A stretch of DNA of 64,000 nucleotides from Adineta steineri (GCA_905250115.1 CAJNOI010000063.1:211825-275824); one strand, 5' to 3'. Counted from the first letter of the stretch, positions 10,510 through 23,924 are shown. Notes: generated by a model not told the origin, from the letters alone. Numbers and translations: made by a program.

Positions 10510-12193
10510 TCGATTTATTTTATTAGAGAACAATAAAAAACAATTGTCTATCTCAAAATGAAGACTTCTAAGAAGAAAAGAAATAAATATTCAGATTTTT
10601 TTCTACGTTTGTTAGATACTAACGATATGTCGCCATAACAGTTCTTTATTTCACCTTGACAACAAGTATGATGAAATTTTGAAATTTTAATAAATATTTT
10701 TCTTCTCTCAAGTATTGATCACAAATTAAATAAAATATTAATCATCTAAAATATTCAAACTAGTTTCAATTCATAGATGTCACTCATTGATGACAAGCAA
10801 ATAACAACAATTAGAACAGTATTCAGGTCAAATATTACGGTCATCGGAAGTGGGAGTAATATTTCGGCAGGAAATTTTTTGGATTTTAGTCAATTGTCTG
10901 TTCTTTCTTGCAGGAACCGGTGGGAAATACTGTCTCCGTGTTCTAGCGATTTACACTGTATTCTTGCCGGAACCCGCCTTTGTTTTTTTGACATGAATAG
11001 TTCTTTTCAACTTATAATCCATCGGAAGTACTTATTTCCTCTCATTGATATTCGTAGGCGATAGTTCAGCAACTAATATTGTGTCAAACAATCCACTTAG
11101 TTTTATATCATTGGTGATTCGTACTTCAGTATAATCTTATTTCTTTAGAAGTATTTCATAGTATAAATGACTATGGCAACATGACCATACATCTAATTAT
11201 TTATTTATTTTTTCCCAACATAAATAATATATAAATGAAAATGAAAATTTTTTTATTTTTCAGTAGTTAAGTGCAAATATATTTGTCTATTGATATACTA
11301 TTAAAATACCTGTAAGTCAATACAAAGCACATGACGACACAAGAAATAAAATTATTGACTTAGAAAACTTATGAATATATTTAATAACTAGATTTATCAT
11401 TCATCGAGAAGGCAAAAAGTACGAGAAGTAATACTTGTAATTATATAAAATAACATACTGGAAATGTTTATGATGATATTCAACAGAAAGGTGCATCGAG
11501 TAAAAAAGAATGGTTTTCAATTATTCCTCTTAATAAGCTTAATCTTTCCGTTTTACTTTGAATAGCGTCTAAGAGGTTTTAAAAGTTTATATCTAATTAT
11601 TATTATCCATAAATAATTTTGTCACACAAATTACTAATTATATGCTATCAAGGTTCAATTTCTCTTGAAAATTGATTAACTAATCTTCGATACATGTATT
11701 TTCTATCATAAACCAGATAGTATTTCACCAATGTTAATTTCTATCTATTATTTAGTTAAAAAAAAATTTAATAATTTGCCACTATTCATTCAATAGACAA
11801 AACAGCTAATAAATATATATTAAACCGCTCATAATTGATAATGTCAAGAATAATATTTGTCAATCATCTTATGTTTAAAAAAAACAGATAGGAGTAAACG
11901 CGTTTAAACGTCACAACTCATTATCTGTCTTGTCAAATTCAGACAATAAAAACGATAGATGTATTTTTAAAATAACATACAAATAAGAAACAAAGAAAAA
12001 AAAAGGCCTGTAAAATATCATTACAAATATTTTTATATTCATCTGTTATATGTAATACTTTGTTCTATTATACTAATACTCGTGATAATCATAATTTTTC
12101 ACCATATATTCATAAATTGATAAATAGTGACATTTGTTTTTTGTTCAATATTATTATATTGTTGAACAAAAGAAAATATCATGTAGGAAATAA
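10510..12193. other. intergenic region between RPGR and GPCR
   Basis: Mostly AT-rich. A patch at about 10830-10990 has raised GC, with paired motifs: AATATTAC/GTAATATT as inverted arms, and TTCTTGCAGGAACCGG/TTCTTGCCGGAACCCG as a direct pair. The 95-codon ORF across it shows no family features and is not called. The rest is featureless. Confidence 0.5.
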
Positions 12194-13492
12194 TTAATCA
12201 TGTGATGTGAATATTGTTTGATCTTCTTGTGATGCATCACTGATAGAGGTACGACTTCCAAATACCCCAAGAGATGGTGTTAATAAATTATTTTGAATAA
12301 TAGTATTATTCATATTATTCATATGATTAATATTAATATTTTCATGTAGATGTGTTGTCATTTCTACTCGTGAATTATTTGTATTTTTATTTTGACATAA
12401 ACTAAATATCATACATTGAAATAATCGATAAAATTCTTCACGAAAACGTTTATTTGTTAGAATATATAAGAAAAATGTTGACATAAAATAACATTGTTGT
12501 AATAAATCTAAACTTTTTTGTGTTATAGCTATTGAACATAATTCATTATGATTTTCATTTAAATGATTTAATCGATTTCTTAATCGTAAAACATATACAT
12601 TAAATATATTATGTGGTGTTGTAAATAATATAAATACACAATTAAGTGATATAAGTAATATTGATAAATGTAATTCCATTCGACGACGAGATTGTTTTAA
12701 ATGTTGATTAGTAGAATTAATAAATGTATATTTTATTGATACATGTCTTAAGATAATTATTGTTGCAAAAAGACTTATTAAAAATGGTAAAGTTCCAAAT
12801 AAAACTAATTCAACTATTGGTAAAATTGATGTTAAATATTTTCCATAGGATAATGAATATCCATCTGTATCTTTAACTGTACACATTGTTATATCTTCGG
12901 TATATGGATGTGGTACTGTATAACCATAAGATGTTAACCAATGTAAATCAAATAGAGCTATAAGACAAGCAAAACAGAATTCAATTAAACAAACGCGAAT
13001 AAATGCTTTTGCACAACCATATTGTCGACGATTATTTTGATGATTATAATGATGTTGATGACTTGTTTTTGATGTTACTGTACGAACACGATCAATATCA
13101 ACAGCTGTCAATGTATATAAAGAAAAATGTGTTAAGAAATCAATCAAAAATCGATTTAATAAACGACAAAAAATAAATAATGAAAGATTTTCTAATGTTA
13201 AACCAAAATAAACACCAATAATAGTAAAAAAAGCATGTATAAGTGATAATAATGCATTTGATAAACTAAGAAAAGCAAGATAGGAAAATGTTGGTCGACG
13301 TCTTAAACGTGGTTGTATAAGAACAGCAAACGAAAATAGATTTGCTATAAAACCAAATGTAAGTAAAAATAATGGTTGAATTTTCATCATTAACATAAGT
13401 AGATCAGAGTGACATTCTGAATCATCATAATCTACTGAATTAATCGATGATGATGGATGAATTATAACAGCATTTGTATTATTAAAACGCAT
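12194..13492 (-). CDS. class A (rhodopsin-type) GPCR, orphan
   Basis: A single uninterrupted reading frame of 432 residues with seven hydrophobic segments at about 33-57, 68-92, 100-128, 163-183, 225-250, 272-293 and 322-345. TM3 ends in AVDIDRVRT, the equivalent of the E/DRY arginine switch. The N-terminus carries NNTN and similar sequons suited to glycosylation. A Cys in extracellular loop 2 (DITMCTVKD) could pair with the one near TM3. TM7 reads STFFLYILTNKRFREEF, where the usual NPxxY is degenerate and helix 8 follows. The cytoplasmic tail is Asn-rich. It resembles FMRFamide/peptide or chemosensory receptors of rotifers and other spiralians. The ligand cannot be inferred. The lack of introns, unlike nearby genes, is common for receptors of this type and may reflect retroposition. 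Confidence 0.85.
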   Translation of the reverse strand: MRFNNTNAVIIHPSSSINSVDYDDSECHSDLLMLMMKIQPLFLLTFGFIANLFSFAVLIQPRLRRRPTFSYLAFLSLSNALLSLIHAFFTIIGVYFGLTLENLSLFIFCRLLNRFLIDFLTHFSLYTLTAVDIDRVRTVTSKTSHQHHYNHQNNRRQYGCAKAFIRVCLIEFCFACLIALFDLHWLTSYGYTVPHPYTEDITMCTVKDTDGYSLSYGKYLTSILPIVELVLFGTLPFLISLFATIIILRHVSIKYTFINSTNQHLKQSRRRMELHLSILLISLNCVFILFTTPHNIFNVYVLRLRNRLNHLNENHNELCSIAITQKSLDLLQQCYFMSTFFLYILTNKRFREEFYRLFQCMIFSLCQNKNTNNSRVEMTTHLHENININHMNNMNNTIIQNNLLTPSLGVFGSRTSISDASQEDQTIFTSHD

Positions 13493-16270
13493 TATAATTA
13501 TTATATTTCAATTGATCTATTAAATATCGAAAGTAATCAGACATTATCTTAATAATATAGAACAAAATATTTTTTAAATATAAGTTACACTTACGTATAT
13601 CTAAGTAATTCTATTTAATTAATAATCTCAATTAAACAATAGTTATCATGATATTTTATATATTCCATAAAAAATTCTTTTCTATTGACTTTCTATAGTG
13701 CAAACATTGTCTAAAAAGTCGACTGCTTTTAATGGTTAGAGAAGTCAAGGTTTAAGTAAGAGTAGTATGTCTATCTAACAAAATATAAACACATAATAGA
13801 GAAGTGCATTATAACGTTTCTTTATATAGAAAAAAAAATGTTTGTGTACCTTTTACATAATTATAATTATACAATATATACTTTCAGAAATACAAACACT
13901 TATTTTTAACACACTTTAATTAACGGTTTCTTGAGTTAAAATATACTATTTATGACCTGTTGGCGTCTGACTGTAGGAACTTTTTATTGATACATTATGC
14001 TAATAGTTAATTTACTATGACATCGCCTACTTTTTTTATTTTGCTTTTCACATGCAAAAATTTCATAGACTGGAAGACAACAAAAGTTTAGAAAAAACGT
14101 TTAAAATGGCAGATGTATGTCATGATTATTTAAATATTTATAGAACTTAAACATATTATACAAAACACCTACTTTTTAAATGAGAAATATTACATAGAAA
14201 TCTGTTTGTTGAATACTTACTTTTCAGTAAATAGAAGTTTAAAGAAAATCTCTTGTTTAGTTTTCTCTCTATCGGAAGATTATTTATTTTATTATTTCCG
14301 CTTGATAGCTAATGAGTAAAAGAGACGCCTATTTTATCCAATGGATCTTACTTTATCTTTCGTAGAATAGCAACCTGTCAAATCTAAGATTAAACGACTT
14401 TGTCTGTCATGATAGTAATTTTTGGATACCTCATTATTTTTCTTATTATGAGTAATTTAAGGTAAAATAATATCAAGAAACGAAAAAAAAAAAGATAATC
14501 TATTATAAGCAGATTATCCTATCTATCATAAGAAGAAGAGGAGTTCTTTTTAGTGGGTATCAAATAAAATATATGAAAAAGGATTTTGTATCTATATATA
14601 CTACGTACTGCAATATAAGACGTCTCTAATGTGTATTGTTCTTAATGCCGAAAAAAGTTGAAGGCAGAAGGAAGAAAAGAAAAGAGGAAATGGAATATTT
14701 TTTTTTCTGAGACGTTATTATCAACCATATTGTAAAGCTCATTCATATATATATAGAAAAAGAAAAAACACAAGAATACTATTTTGCTCGAAAATCCAGG
14801 AAAAAAAAAGAGAAGAAAGATTGTTCTCAATAGTACTTCAGTTTGTGCCTAAACATGCATATATCTCTTTTGAATTATATGAAGTAGACATGTTAGCTTC
14901 TTATGTAATAATTGTTATATTTAAGGAAAATATTTCATACAAATTCACATGCGTAGATTAAAAAAAAATACCTTTAAAAATAACAAATTAGTTTTTTTTA
15001 AATTATTTATATATGAACGACGCAAAAGAAACCAACACTTTAATATGACACTAAAAACGAAATCTCATATAACAGTTTTCTTGTTGATTTCTTTTTTCTT
15101 TCATTAAAAATGCTACTGCTTCACCTGTTGTTCTATTTATATATCTTTGGAGCATGACCGATTAATATATTTTTTTTCTTGCATCTTCAAAATGTCTATC
15201 AATATTTTATTTATATCTTTTTCACTTTTAATATGTATTATTTAAAAAATGTTAAAATTAACAATAAAAGTATACTAGTTAGACATGCAATTCATTGATC
15301 TTGAATATTATTATAACATGTTCATATGTAACTATTCTATTTTTTGCATATATATATATATTATATCATAAGATAATCATAATGTTGAACGTCACATGAT
15401 ATATAAATGGATTGTTTTTTTTGTATTTTATTAATTCCTATAATGAAAAACAGGATATAAAGAACTTACCATATATATATATATATATAGTCTTTTTTTT
15501 TCTCTTAACATCGTCTTTTTACGTTGCACCAATAATACGAGCCAGACGAACAAAGAATTTTGTCTTTATTGTCATTGTCCGTCCTAACTCGCACGATCGA
15601 GCGCAAGTTATAATCACTATATAATTGACTGAATTGTTTTGAAAAAAAATTTTCTTTTATATACTCTCGTAGAAGAGAGAATACGAAAGAGAAAAAAAAA
15701 CGAATAGCATATACACTCATACACGTATATAATCATTTGTCTATCTTTAAGCCAACATTGATGGTGAGAATGGTATCTTAAGCTAACAATCACAAGTAAT
15801 TTATAGGTAACGATGGGAACTATAGTCATATGGAATATATACCAGTAATGCTATCTTATTTTATCGATAAAATAAGAGAGAAATAGTGATAAACGTCATG
15901 TTGTTCACACAATTGAATATCGAATAAGCAAGTATAAACGAAACGATGTCCCTTTTTCTTCTCTCTCTCTGTTTTTATTTAACCTTCATAATATTGTTTA
16001 AATGATGTTTGTTCAAAGATCGATCTTGGCATAGCAATCAAGCCTTTCGTCAATAAATAAAACGAAAAGAAAAGGCTTAACAGAGTCACCTGTTTTGTTA
16101 GTAAAGATAAAAGATAATTTAGCAAAAGAAATTAATTCAATATAGATACTTGTGCAAATATATATATATCAACATGATGATTAAAGTTTTAAGCAAATGA
16201 AAATCAATTATCACAAAAAAAAGAGACGAAAAAGAAAATATATACACATATAAATTTACAATTTATATTT
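13493..16270. other. 2.8-kb AT-rich intergenic region
   Basis: No convincing exon was found. Poly-T and (TA)n runs are frequent, for example near 15350-15365 and 15472-15490. Short ORFs in this stretch are Phe/Tyr/Lys-rich by composition. No repeat with terminal structure was recognised. Confidence 0.55.
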
Positions 16271-17470
16271 TCAATTAATATCCGTTGGTAAAAGAACACG
16301 ATGTGTATAATAAGAACCATAAGTTTGTCTCATATTAGGATTGCGTTTTGTTGTATTATATAAATTAGTATTATTGATTCCTTCTGATTGTCCATCGTGT
16401 GTAACAACAGGTGAAGTCATATGACGTCTTGTATGTAAGATATTTGCCGAACGTGAACGTGAAAATATTGGTGGATGAGATTTTATTATTGTATCTGTAA
16501 TTGGATGAGGAAGAGTATATTTAATTGCTGATGATAAAGGACGATTTAAAGTTGAAGCTATACGGGCATGAGCTGCAGCAGAATTTAAACGTAATGGAAC
16601 AGTTGGTGATTTTGACATTGATATATGTGACATTGGTTGTGTACATTGAACAGCAATTGTTGCTGGTTTTAAAACTGTTCGTGATGTTATATTATTAGAT
16701 GAAGTTATTATACGTAAATTATTATCATTTGTACGTGTTGAAGATTGAACAACACCTATTGGTAAAGTAGCTGAACGAGCACGTCCTATACGTGTTGTAT
16801 TTCCATTCGTATATTGATCATTAGTAGATTGATTTGTTGATAACATCGATGTATATGTAAAAGCTGATTCAGATAAAGGTACATATGTAAATGGAAGACT
16901 TCGATATTGTTCCGCATTACGTATAGCTGTTGAACGATTTGAAGGTTTTATTTCTTCATCATTTTCAGAAACTAATGGTTGAATTAAAGATGAACTTAAG
17001 TTTATTCGTTCTTCAGGTGTATGAACAATAATTAAAGGTGGATTATAAGTTGAATTATGTTCATTTGTTTCATCTGTAATTTTAAATGTTTTAGTTTGTG
17101 AAGGCCAATCTAATAATCGATTTGTTGAAGAATATAAAGTATGATTTAAACGATTGGTATGTAATTTTTGATGCGAAATATTTGATGAATGAAGTGGTAA
17201 TGAAGAAAATGGTGACACAAATGACATTGCTGGTGTAGCATCTGTATATACCCATGAACGATATGTATCATAACCAGAATTACGTACAGTATCATGTAAT
17301 GGTACTTCATGTACAGTAGGTACATCATTAAATGAAACACTTTTACGATGTGATGGATCACGTGGACGTTTAGCAGATAATGATCGATAAAAACTTGTAC
17401 GAGCAGGTAATGAGCTAGCAAGTAAATCGTCCGATATATTTGTATCTATTTTATTATGTATATTCGACAT
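16271..17470 (-). CDS. unknown Ser/Thr-rich protein with a PP1-docking-like motif
   Basis: A single exon of 399 residues starting MSNIHNKIDTN, with codon use like neighbouring genes. No globular domain, signal peptide or membrane segment is visible. The composition is rich in Ser, Thr, Asn, Arg and Pro, so it is mostly disordered. Residues 43-47 read KSVSF (nt about 17344-17330). This fits the RVxF consensus for docking to protein phosphatase 1, flanked by basic residues on the left and acidic ones after it (FNDVPTVHEVP), the usual setting for such motifs. Several RxxS sites could be kinase targets. A phosphatase-regulatory or cytoskeletal scaffold is possible. The family is not recognised. 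Confidence 0.75.
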   Translation of the reverse strand: MSNIHNKIDTNISDDLLASSLPARTSFYRSLSAKRPRDPSHRKSVSFNDVPTVHEVPLHDTVRNSGYDTYRSWVYTDATPAMSFVSPFSSLPLHSSNISHQKLHTNRLNHTLYSSTNRLLDWPSQTKTFKITDETNEHNSTYNPPLIIVHTPEERINLSSSLIQPLVSENDEEIKPSNRSTAIRNAEQYRSLPFTYVPLSESAFTYTSMLSTNQSTNDQYTNGNTTRIGRARSATLPIGVVQSSTRTNDNNLRIITSSNNITSRTVLKPATIAVQCTQPMSHISMSKSPTVPLRLNSAAAHARIASTLNRPLSSAIKYTLPHPITDTIIKSHPPIFSRSRSANILHTRRHMTSPVVTHDGQSEGINNTNLYNTTKRNPNMRQTYGSYYTHRVLLPTDIN

Positions 17471-20400
17471 GTACTGAGATTAAAACGAATGTTAATGTTA
17501 TTTTCTATGTTATTTAAAAATAAAAATGAATTTATTGCTTCGTTTCATATTTATTTTATTATTCATAATCGATTGTGTGTGTTTATCTAAACGAAAACAT
17601 ACAGATGATGAAAATATTTAATGCTTATCAAAAAAAAAAGAAGAAAATGTTACTAAAACGGGAAGTACGTAGCTATAGTAATAGAAAAATCATTTGTTTG
17701 ACTTAAATAAAAAATTTTTCATACTGTTTGTACTCTCGATGAAATGAATCATAGTTTGGATTTGTCTATAAATCTATCTCTATTACTCGACTAAAAGGTT
17801 TACCACTTATTAAACTATGTTAGAGAAAATGTGAGCGATTAATGTTTACTTTTGAACGTGCGGCATCATGCAAACAAAAGTTTTTCTTTTTTTTTTTTTG
17901 ACAATGCCCTTCGCCTTTTTTTACTTCAATACTTGCTTTAGTTTTTAATGCTCAATGACGAGGACGCCAATAGCTAACATCACTCCAAAACTATGAGATG
18001 ATGGTGGAGAGAATAAGAGAGAATTGTGAGGAGGTTTACGTCTATTATTGCCCTTTACTATTATTCTCTAAGAAGAAATTTGAATATAGGGAAAAAAAGA
18101 GAGAACAAACGACAATGGCCATGACAATTGCATGCAATATGAGTGTGAAAACATTGATTAAGTATTGGTAAGGCAACAGACGATTGAAAACGAGAGCACG
18201 ATATATGTATTAGAAATTGCTTTTGTTTTTTCTTATTAAGGAAAAAAAAGGGAAATAAAAATATATCCAATGTCACAAGAAAGAATAAATTAGCAAATAA
18301 CATCGTGTTTAAAAATCGGTTTTCTTTTTCTTTCTTTCTAAATATCTTTTCTCATTAATAAAAATTGACAGACATTTTTTTTTTGTTTTTTTAAATATAA
18401 AATCAATTAGATATTTTTTATTTGTTAAAAGCATATAAATTACTGTGTTTTTTGTTTTTTTTTTGGAACTACGGAACAGGAAACGGAACTAATATTTAAA
18501 GATTTTCTTTTTTATTTTCGAAATTAATTATAACAGATGAATAAAGATATCCGTTTTCTACTATAAATAATAAATATGATAAACTATTATTGAAATAATC
18601 CTAATCTCTTAAGGAAATACATTTGTCATCTAATATTATTCTATTTTTAAGAATAAAAAATCTATAAATGAATTCGACATTGTTTGTTATCAAGTACTAA
18701 ACATGCACTTAAAGTATGTGTACTTAAGACTATTGCAAGAATTCAATTGATGTTTGAATACTTAGTACGGATACTTGTGATGAATTTCTAAGTATGTCAA
18801 TTGAGTATGAGTTCTTTTACTATGAAATGTTTCATGAATAATTCTATATGCGCACAAATGATCTATGCAAAATATTATGAACCAACACTCTTTATAGACA
18901 GACATTCAATTGTTTAAGAGCTGAAAACACATCAAGAAATATTTATGTAAATCAATTTCTATTAGGAAATAATATTCATATGCAGATAAGTAAAGATGAT
19001 TTGAATAAAAACTTACCTGATTAAGAAGAGACTTCACTTCTATTCTAATATTTTCTCCACAATAGACTTTTTAAACTGCCTACAGACAATCATCTATTCG
19101 AAAAGAGGGCGTGTGCAAACATATGAGTTTCCACCAGCGTGTACTAATTTCTTTAAAAAAATGTTTGTACTAAGTACCTCTATATTATGGACACAGTCAT
19201 GTTTTAACAAAAATATTCTTTTCTAATGTATATTTTACTACTATAATTGTTCTCTAATCTATGCACATGTGTAATGTTGTTTTAAACTTCTTTCTATTCT
19301 TCGTCATTTATTTCTTATTCAATACAAGTGTCTGCATTTTATTTATAGGTTAATTTTGTCTGATAGTTAGAAAATCTTTCGATGGAAGTAAACATTGAGA
19401 AATAGATATTTTCAAATACTATGATTCATTTCATAATTTAATTCTTTCTTTATATATAAACATTTTCATTCAATACAAGATTTATTATCTAGCATGTTTT
19501 AGTCAATATGATAGGTTATTCATTATTGCAGCATTTTACTTGAAAAATAAGAAATTTTTTTATTAAAATATTTAACTGAGGTGATGAAATATATAAATAT
19601 CATATCGATAACTTATTTAGTAGATTTTTTACTGAGAAACATTGAAAACATATATAATTGATAAACAAGACAAGCAATATTGGCCTAGACATATATATTA
19701 TTTCATCATGTGAGACAACACAATAAGAAACCTTTTAAAAGAATAAAAATGATAATATTTCGGCGAATATTGAATTTAATCTTTTTTATTCTCTAAGAAG
19801 CCAAATAGATTTTAATAATTGAAAATTGATTTGTATGGAATTATTTCGTTCTTTTTCTCAAGGTATTGATCATAGTTTTGAAAAAAATCATTGATATTTA
19901 TGTTGGATTAATATGAAATTAAATATGATATTGATAAACAGATTCTTACAATTTACCAACATTGAACGTCATCTATGTAGTGCGATGATGAATGGTGAAT
20001 TTTGCACTTTTCTTTTCTCCTCCTCCTCTGCAACAACTAACTGCAGGCATAGGAGGAGAGAAAAAGAGAACAAGGCGTAACTGTCATATTTTATGCAACA
20101 GTCATTTTTTCTGTTTGCTCTCCTCTTGGTTCTTAATTCACTTGCATTATTCAGATTTATTTGCTCACCTTTCTAAATTCTTCTAGTAAGTGCATAAAAG
20201 AAGTCGAACTTTGATACTCATAAACATCAACAATAAATCATGTGTTTTCACTCATGTTTCATTCACTATATAATCATAAAGTCTTATTTCATTCCAACAC
20301 AAACAGAGATCATTCTTTTTTTCTAATCTGAGTTTCTGTTTTGAATCAACTAGTCTCCCTTGAGAAATATAGTCTTCCTGAGATAATATAAGAGTTAGTT

Positions 20401-20649
20401 AACATTCATTCAATAGTATTATTAATATTTTGAAGCAAGGTGAAAACAATACTCATCATTATTACCTCTTCACGTGCTTATCCGCTGTCATTAGTTTTGA
20501 AAAGAGATTTAGATTAGCAAATAATAAATAGAAATGACAGATAATGTCAAAACTATTTCGTTCTTACAATGCATTGTCTTGACGCCCTAATACAAATAAA
20601 CTAAAGTTTTTTTCCGTTTCTCATGAACCAAAACGACCTTCTAAAAATA
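17471..20649. other. 3.2-kb AT-rich intergenic region
   Basis: No exon with neighbour-like codon use was found. Poly-T and poly-A runs occur near 17630, 17890 and 18380. The short ORF at about 19992-20186 lacks any recognisable motif. The region probably includes promoters of the flanking divergent genes (the unknown Ser/Thr-rich gene and Rabin8). Confidence 0.55.
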
Positions 20650-20664
20650 CTTTATTTCTTTCAG
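20650..20664 (+). promoter_or_regulatory. 3' splice acceptor just upstream of the Rabin8 start
   Basis: A pyrimidine-rich tract ending TTTATTTCTTTCAG lies only six bases before the ATG at 20671. It decides the start: the longer upstream ORF from 20623 would be cut off by splicing here. It is either the end of a 5'-UTR intron or a spliced-leader trans-splice site; SL trans-splicing is known in bdelloids. Confidence 0.6.
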
Positions 20665-20670
20665 ATAATT

Positions 20671-22035
20671 ATGATGGAACAATCTTCATTATCCGAAGTA
20701 GTATTTGACCATCGCAATGATTTAAGTGATGCTAAGAGTGTTGATTCGTATGTATATTTGAATAGAATAAAATATATATTATTAATAATCAATATTTCCT
20801 TTTTGTAGAGCATTTAGTATTGATAGCGTAGGTGGAACAACGCAGGAAGTATTCGAACATGATTTATCATCAATAACAGCAGAGAAATTATTTAATGAAT
20901 TACAACGTGTAAAAGAAGATCTTAAATCTAAAGATGATGAAGTTCGTCGTGCAAATGAATTACGTGAAAATACCGATCAAGAAATTCAAGAATTGACAGC
21001 ATCATTATTTGAAGTAAATAAATAAAATTTATTTTGAAAAAAACAAAATTTTATTTTTCTATTATTATTATAGTCAGCACATGCAATGGTTGAACAAGCT
21101 AAATATGCTCAAGCAAATGCTGAACAAAAATTACATGTTTCAAATCAAACAGTAAATAGAATTGAAGCAAAAACAAAACATATATTCTTTTTTCTTTAGA
21201 TTGATGCACTTATACTTGAAAATGTACAATTGAAAAAATCCGTTACTGAATTAAAACAAATTTTAAATTCTTGTCGAAAATCATCTCCAGTATCCAATAA
21301 TCATAATAGTGTAAATAAAAGTCTTTCCTTTTCTGCTCAGCTAATCGAATAATATATTTTCTTTTTTTTTATAGATTGATAACATGCTACTACGAGAATT
21401 TACATGTTGGGATGAGAAACCATCTATTGAAAGAGACGGATCATTATTTATGTATAGAGTTTATAATGAAGATATATTACCATGTGTAACATTTCCTAAT
21501 GCTGCCGTAAGAGAAAAGATAGTTAATGAATTTCTATAATGAAATTTCTTGTTCTCTATTTATAGCTTTCAACGAGAGTTTTAGAAGCTATCGAAAGAAA
21601 TGATGTAGTTATGGAAAAGTGTCATTCAACAGAAACTATGAAGTATGTAATTTTTGTTGAAAATAATATTTAAACAATTGCGCCGTTTGTAGAATGTGTT
21701 CATTGATGGGTGAAATTTGTGAATGTGATTATCGTGTTCGATTAGATGAAAATAATCAATGGTATCCATTATCACGTTTAGCTCGAAATCGAGTATGTAA
21801 TTCTTTTCTTTTTTTTTTTTATTATATTTATTTTTTAAAATAGATTGCGTCTATATGTGATTTTTTTACATTTATTCGTCATGTGCAATCTGGTCTTGTT
21901 AAAAGTGACAGTAAGAAAAACAAAAAAAAATCTAATAAATTATTTTTATATTAAAATTTTCATTTAGCTCTGACTCGTTTTAATAAAATTATTGAATTAC
22001 GAAAACAAATGACATTTGCACGTCTTGGATTGTAA
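20671..22035 (+). CDS. RAB3IP: Rabin8/Sec2-type Rab8 guanine-nucleotide exchange factor
   Basis: Nine exons (20671-20747, 20809-21013, 21074-21151, 21200-21310, 21375-21506, 21566-21642, 21693-21792, 21844-21910, 21968-22035) in consistent phase give 304 residues. Residues ~40-145 form the Sec2 coiled coil. The signature ELTASLFESAHAMVEQAKYAQ aligns with the 'ELTASLFEEAHKMVREAN' stretch of human RAB3IP, the region that catalyses nucleotide exchange on Rab8. The C-terminal half (CDYRVRLDENNQWYPLSRLARNR, ICDFFTFIRHVQSGLVK, LRKQMTFARLGL) also matches the conserved Rabin8 tail. In animals Rabin8 activates Rab8 at the base of the cilium for membrane delivery. It is shorter than the human protein (~476 aa), mainly at the N-terminus. 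Assignment is very secure. Confidence 0.92.
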
Positions 22036-23924
22036 ATTATATTAAAAAAAAAACATGCATTTATTTAATTAATTAATATTGTATCATATAAATTTATTTT
22101 TTTATGAATTTTTGTTGTGACAAAAAGCGAAAAACAAATTTTTTTTTGTCTTCCAATATTTTCTTTGTATTTATTTTTATTTTGTCAGTCTAATTGTCCT
22201 TTTTTTCTTTTTGATGTATTCAATGCAATAAAAGATTCTAATTAAAATAAAAAAAAAGACGTGCGTGCGTATTTAAGTGCGTAAAAGAAAGGCAAGAGAG
22301 TTTTTTAACAAAAATCACAGTCTGATAGTTTTAATTGTCATGAATGAACCTTACTATAAGAATGTCATGAAGTTTACTATGATAATTTGTATTTCTATTG
22401 AGTTCATATTACTAACAAATGAAATTCATTAGAAACATATTCAAAACAAGAAAATGTCTATAGACATCGATTTTGAAGGTAATTATTTATGAATGCAAAT
22501 ATCATGTCTATGGTTAATTGGCACTTAATTGAAAAATATAGTTGATGTTATTTGTCTGTAGATCAAAACTAGACATTCATTTTAAAAAAACAACTCATAT
22601 AAATTTTCTACATAATTTGAATCATTAAAATGAATGTTCGAGATCTTTTCCAGATGGCAAAACCATGATATTTAAAAGAAAATATTGACAGGACAAACAT
22701 GTTAAAAATGATATCGAATAGATCATATGTCAATTTGACATATAATATTTAGCTTTTACAAGCTTATTAATTAAATAATACCGTTCGATCAATGTCATAA
22801 CAAAAATATAGCATAACAAGCTAGAATATGATTCAATCAATCTTGTTTTTTAATATATATTGACAGAAAGCTATAGAGCGAACGTCACTTGTGATGTGAT
22901 GTGATCTGACAGATGCAAATAGTATACTTCCAATTACATAATTTATTTACGTTACTTTTGTAAATTCGAATTCTTGTTATATTAGAGAAAAGAATGATTC
23001 ATTCTCGGACAAGAATTAAAATTGTGCTCTTAATCCTCGAACACATTCCAAAAAATACAAGTTACTTTTTTTTGTTTATTTGTGCAAATAACTATTAGAC
23101 ATATATTTCACATTTCGTACATAAACGAATAGATCATTATCTGTTTCTTTTTTATCAACGTTATATATGCTTCTGCATTTATCGATCCGACAGTTTATTG
23201 ATACACTTTACAATCAACAAGTGACTATATTATTGAGTATAGAGACACATGTGATAAGAAAGCACATGACATATCTGCGAAGTAGTTTTAATGGTGATCT
23301 TATATATCAATCAAGTCATAAATAATCTTATAGATGTAATAAATCTAGGGTAGACTTTGATCGTGTAATTCAAATAAATATTTCACTATTGCATAATCAT
23401 ATATTATTCATATTGTTTTTTTTCTCAAGAACTAACTGAAATAATTAAACTTTAATATCAATTCTCATAATATTTAATCAAACTCATCATCAAGTAGAAC
23501 ATTGCTGTTGATAATATATCTCTAAACGGGCTTCTATTGCTAAGCTATCAATGAAATTCTGACAGAAATAATATTTGATAGACCTGTTCGTTACCTATCT
23601 TAATCATTAATTAGATTTAAGTTAAACCATGATATTAAATACATCAATATCATATTCACGCAATACTAAAATGATTCTCTCCATAAAGTACGCAACACAA
23701 AATATCCTTCCTTTTTTTATAATGAACATGTGTTTTACATCCCTCTTCTTATTTACCTGGAGGAAATACATTTTTTTAAATGATCTAATTATTCCAAATG
23801 TATAATAAAATAGGACACGATGACACAAACACATTTTGTAAGAAAAAAACGTATAACTTATTTATGTTAATAAAGATGATGATAGTTTACCAAAACATTA
23901 ATTTCTTATTGAATCGATGTCACA
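22036..23924. other. AT-rich intergenic region 3' of Rabin8
   Basis: About 1.9 kb with only short ORFs of composition-driven residues. The 3' end of the Rabin8 transcript is expected near AATAAA-like sequence at about 22225-22235 (CAATAAAAG). Nothing else is recognised. Confidence 0.5.

Noticed and set aside
10510..10533. A longer RPGR start at 10533
   Set aside because: It is TTG, not ATG; the ATG at 10509 fits the family's start and animal initiation.
10777..11064. 95-codon ORF between RPGR and GPCR
   Set aside because: No recognisable domain; it simply spans the GC-raised patch.
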